In this document: in pieces, positions 4,685 through 5,401 of the stretch | Layout: every line of letters begins with the position of its first letter | How positions within the stretch are numbered: the first letter of the stretch is position 1 | From: Oscillospiraceae bacterium | GTDB lineage: Bacteria; Bacillota; Clostridia; Oscillospirales; Oscillospiraceae | DNA: 5,401 nt | Direction: 5' to 3' | NCBI GenBank assembly: GCA_017480395.1 | Contig: JAFVAS010000145.1 | Location: 1-5,401 of the forward strand | Notes under the pieces: model-generated | Seen by the model: only the letters and a program-made list of their open reading frames with translations | What the model was told of the DNA's origin: nothing | Databases searched by the model: none | Translations under genes and position numbers: made by a program

Positions 4685-5401
4685 TCAGTAGCCGACGATG
4701 GACGCGCCGCCGTCCACCACAATGGTCTGGCCGGTGATGGTGGCCGCCCTGTCGCTGGCCAGGAACGCCACGCAGTTGGCCACGTCCTCCGGCTGGTTCA
4801 GCTTTTTCAGGGGGATGGGGTCGGTGGCGCCGGCGGGAATGCCCATCTCCCGCATGGCGGGGGTCTCCACGCCGCCGGGGCAGACGCAGTTCACCCGGAC
4901 GCCCAGGGGGGCCCACTCCACGGCGGCCTGCATCGACAGGGCGACCACCGCCCCCTTGGAGGCGGAGTACCAGGCCGAGCACATGGGGATGTGCATCCCC
5001 CGGATGCCGGCCATGGAGGCGAAGTTCACAATGGAGCCGCCGTGCTCCGCCATGGACTGGGCCACCACCTGCTGCATCATGAAGAACAGCCCCCGGGAGT
5101 TGATGTTGAGGGCCAGATCCCACTGGGCCTGGGTGACCTCCAGCCCGGGGCCGCCGCCCATCAGCCCGGCGCACTGCACCAGCACGTCGATGCGGCCGTA
5201 GGCGTCCACGATTTCCTTCACGGCGGGGGCGATGGCGTCCACATCGGCGAGGTTGAGGCAGACGCCCGATACGACGCCGAGGGGAGAGAGCTCCGCGACG
5301 GCCTGGTCGATGGCCTCCTGCTTGACGTCCACGATGGCGACGGCCGCGCCGGACTCCAGCAGCGTCTTCACCACGCTGCGGCCGATGCCTCCCGCGCCCC
5401 C
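4685..5401 (-). CDS. Short-chain dehydrogenase/reductase, NAD-type, 5' end cut by window edge
   Basis: A 238-residue part of a classical SDR oxidoreductase (full length about 250); the frame is open through the right edge, so only about 10-15 N-terminal residues are missing. The cofactor-loop motif (T)GGAGGIG begins right at the edge (visible residues 1-7). Asp25 at the end of the second beta strand (VAIVD) favours NAD over NADP. The usual NNAG is QCAG (visible residues 76-79). The likely tetrad is Asn101 (NINSRG), Ser129 (NFASMAG), Tyr145 and Lys149 (YSASK). CPGGVETPA and the C-terminal TGQTIVVDGG are typical. The Ser-Tyr spacing is 16 rather than the common 13, a small insertion in the substrate loop. 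It precedes galT by 20 nt, which suggests a sugar, sugar-acid or polyol substrate, but this is inference; SDR specificity cannot be read from these motifs. The operon promoter would lie beyond the window. Confidence 0.92.
   Translation of the reverse strand, partial: GGAGGIGRSVVKTLLESGAAVAIVDVKQEAIDQAVAELSPLGVVSGVCLNLADVDAIAPAVKEIVDAYGRIDVLVQCAGLMGGGPGLEVTQAQWDLALNINSRGLFFMMQQVVAQSMAEHGGSIVNFASMAGIRGMHIPMCSAWYSASKGAVVALSMQAAVEWAPLGVRVNCVCPGGVETPAMREMGIPAGATDPIPLKKLNQPEDVANCVAFLASDRAATITGQTIVVDGGASIVGY

Noticed and set aside
3168..4691. A 507-residue plus-strand open frame opposite galT.
   Set aside because: It mirrors the galT coding strand, is low-complexity in Gly, Val, Leu and His, and resembles no known fold. 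Long antisense frames are expected opposite GC-rich genes.
3174..5174. A 666-residue open frame that would extend GalT far upstream through the SDR gene.
   Set aside because: The part upstream of 4664 is Pro/Gly/Arg-rich shadow translation opposite codon positions of the SDR gene. The GalT family begins at the MIDAAI start, which has its own ribosome binding site.
1..5401. Search for CRISPR arrays, tRNA or rRNA genes, insertion sequences, phage genes, toxin-antitoxin pairs or a new defence system.
   Set aside because: No spaced repeat arrays, cloverleaf sequences, terminal inverted repeats or transposase-like proteins were recognised. All coding space is taken by five genes of known metabolic families.

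Overview
The window is GC-rich bacterial chromosomal DNA. Its strong AGGAGG/GAGGGGG-type ribosome binding sites, near-consensus TTGxxx-N17-TATAAT promoters, GC-rich hairpin-plus-T-run terminators and Firmicute-type (class II) GalT suggest a high-GC clostridial gut bacterium, perhaps an Oscillospiraceae relative such as Flavonifractor or Lawsonibacter. This placement is inference; no rRNA or other taxonomic marker is present.

Layout: (1) positions 1-551, minus strand: a DUF1349 (concanavalin A-like) protein whose last few codons lie beyond the left edge. (2) positions 552-695: a divergent intergenic region with two back-to-back sigma70-type promoters whose -10 elements overlap. (3) positions 696-1490, plus strand: an alpha/beta hydrolase of the acetyl-esterase/BD-FAE type with a visible Ser-Asp-His triad, followed by a strong terminator. 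(4) positions 1552-1728: a T-rich stretch, a near-consensus promoter and a 13-bp direct repeat containing a dyad just downstream of the -10, probably an operator. (5) positions 1729-3087, plus strand: a flavin-dependent pyridine nucleotide-disulfide oxidoreductase with a CxxxxC redox pair but without the usual C-terminal HPTxxE motif. (6) A 16-bp-stem terminator at 3122-3159 between convergent genes. (7) positions 3174-4664, minus strand: class II galactose-1-phosphate uridylyltransferase (galT). (8) positions 4685-5401, minus strand: an NAD-type short-chain dehydrogenase, N-terminus beyond the right edge, 20 nt upstream of galT and very likely in the same operon.

How the genes fit together: the left divergent pair (DUF1349 protein and esterase) looks like accessory carbohydrate metabolism, perhaps glycan de-esterification and sugar-polymer binding. 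The right pair (SDR and GalT) points to sugar or polyol catabolism through the Leloir pathway, though galK and galE are not in view. The oxidoreductase stands alone as its own regulated transcription unit. All five proteins belong to known families. I found no convincing new multi-gene system; the points most worth a second look are the overlapping divergent promoters, the repeat operator and the altered C-terminal active site of the oxidoreductase.
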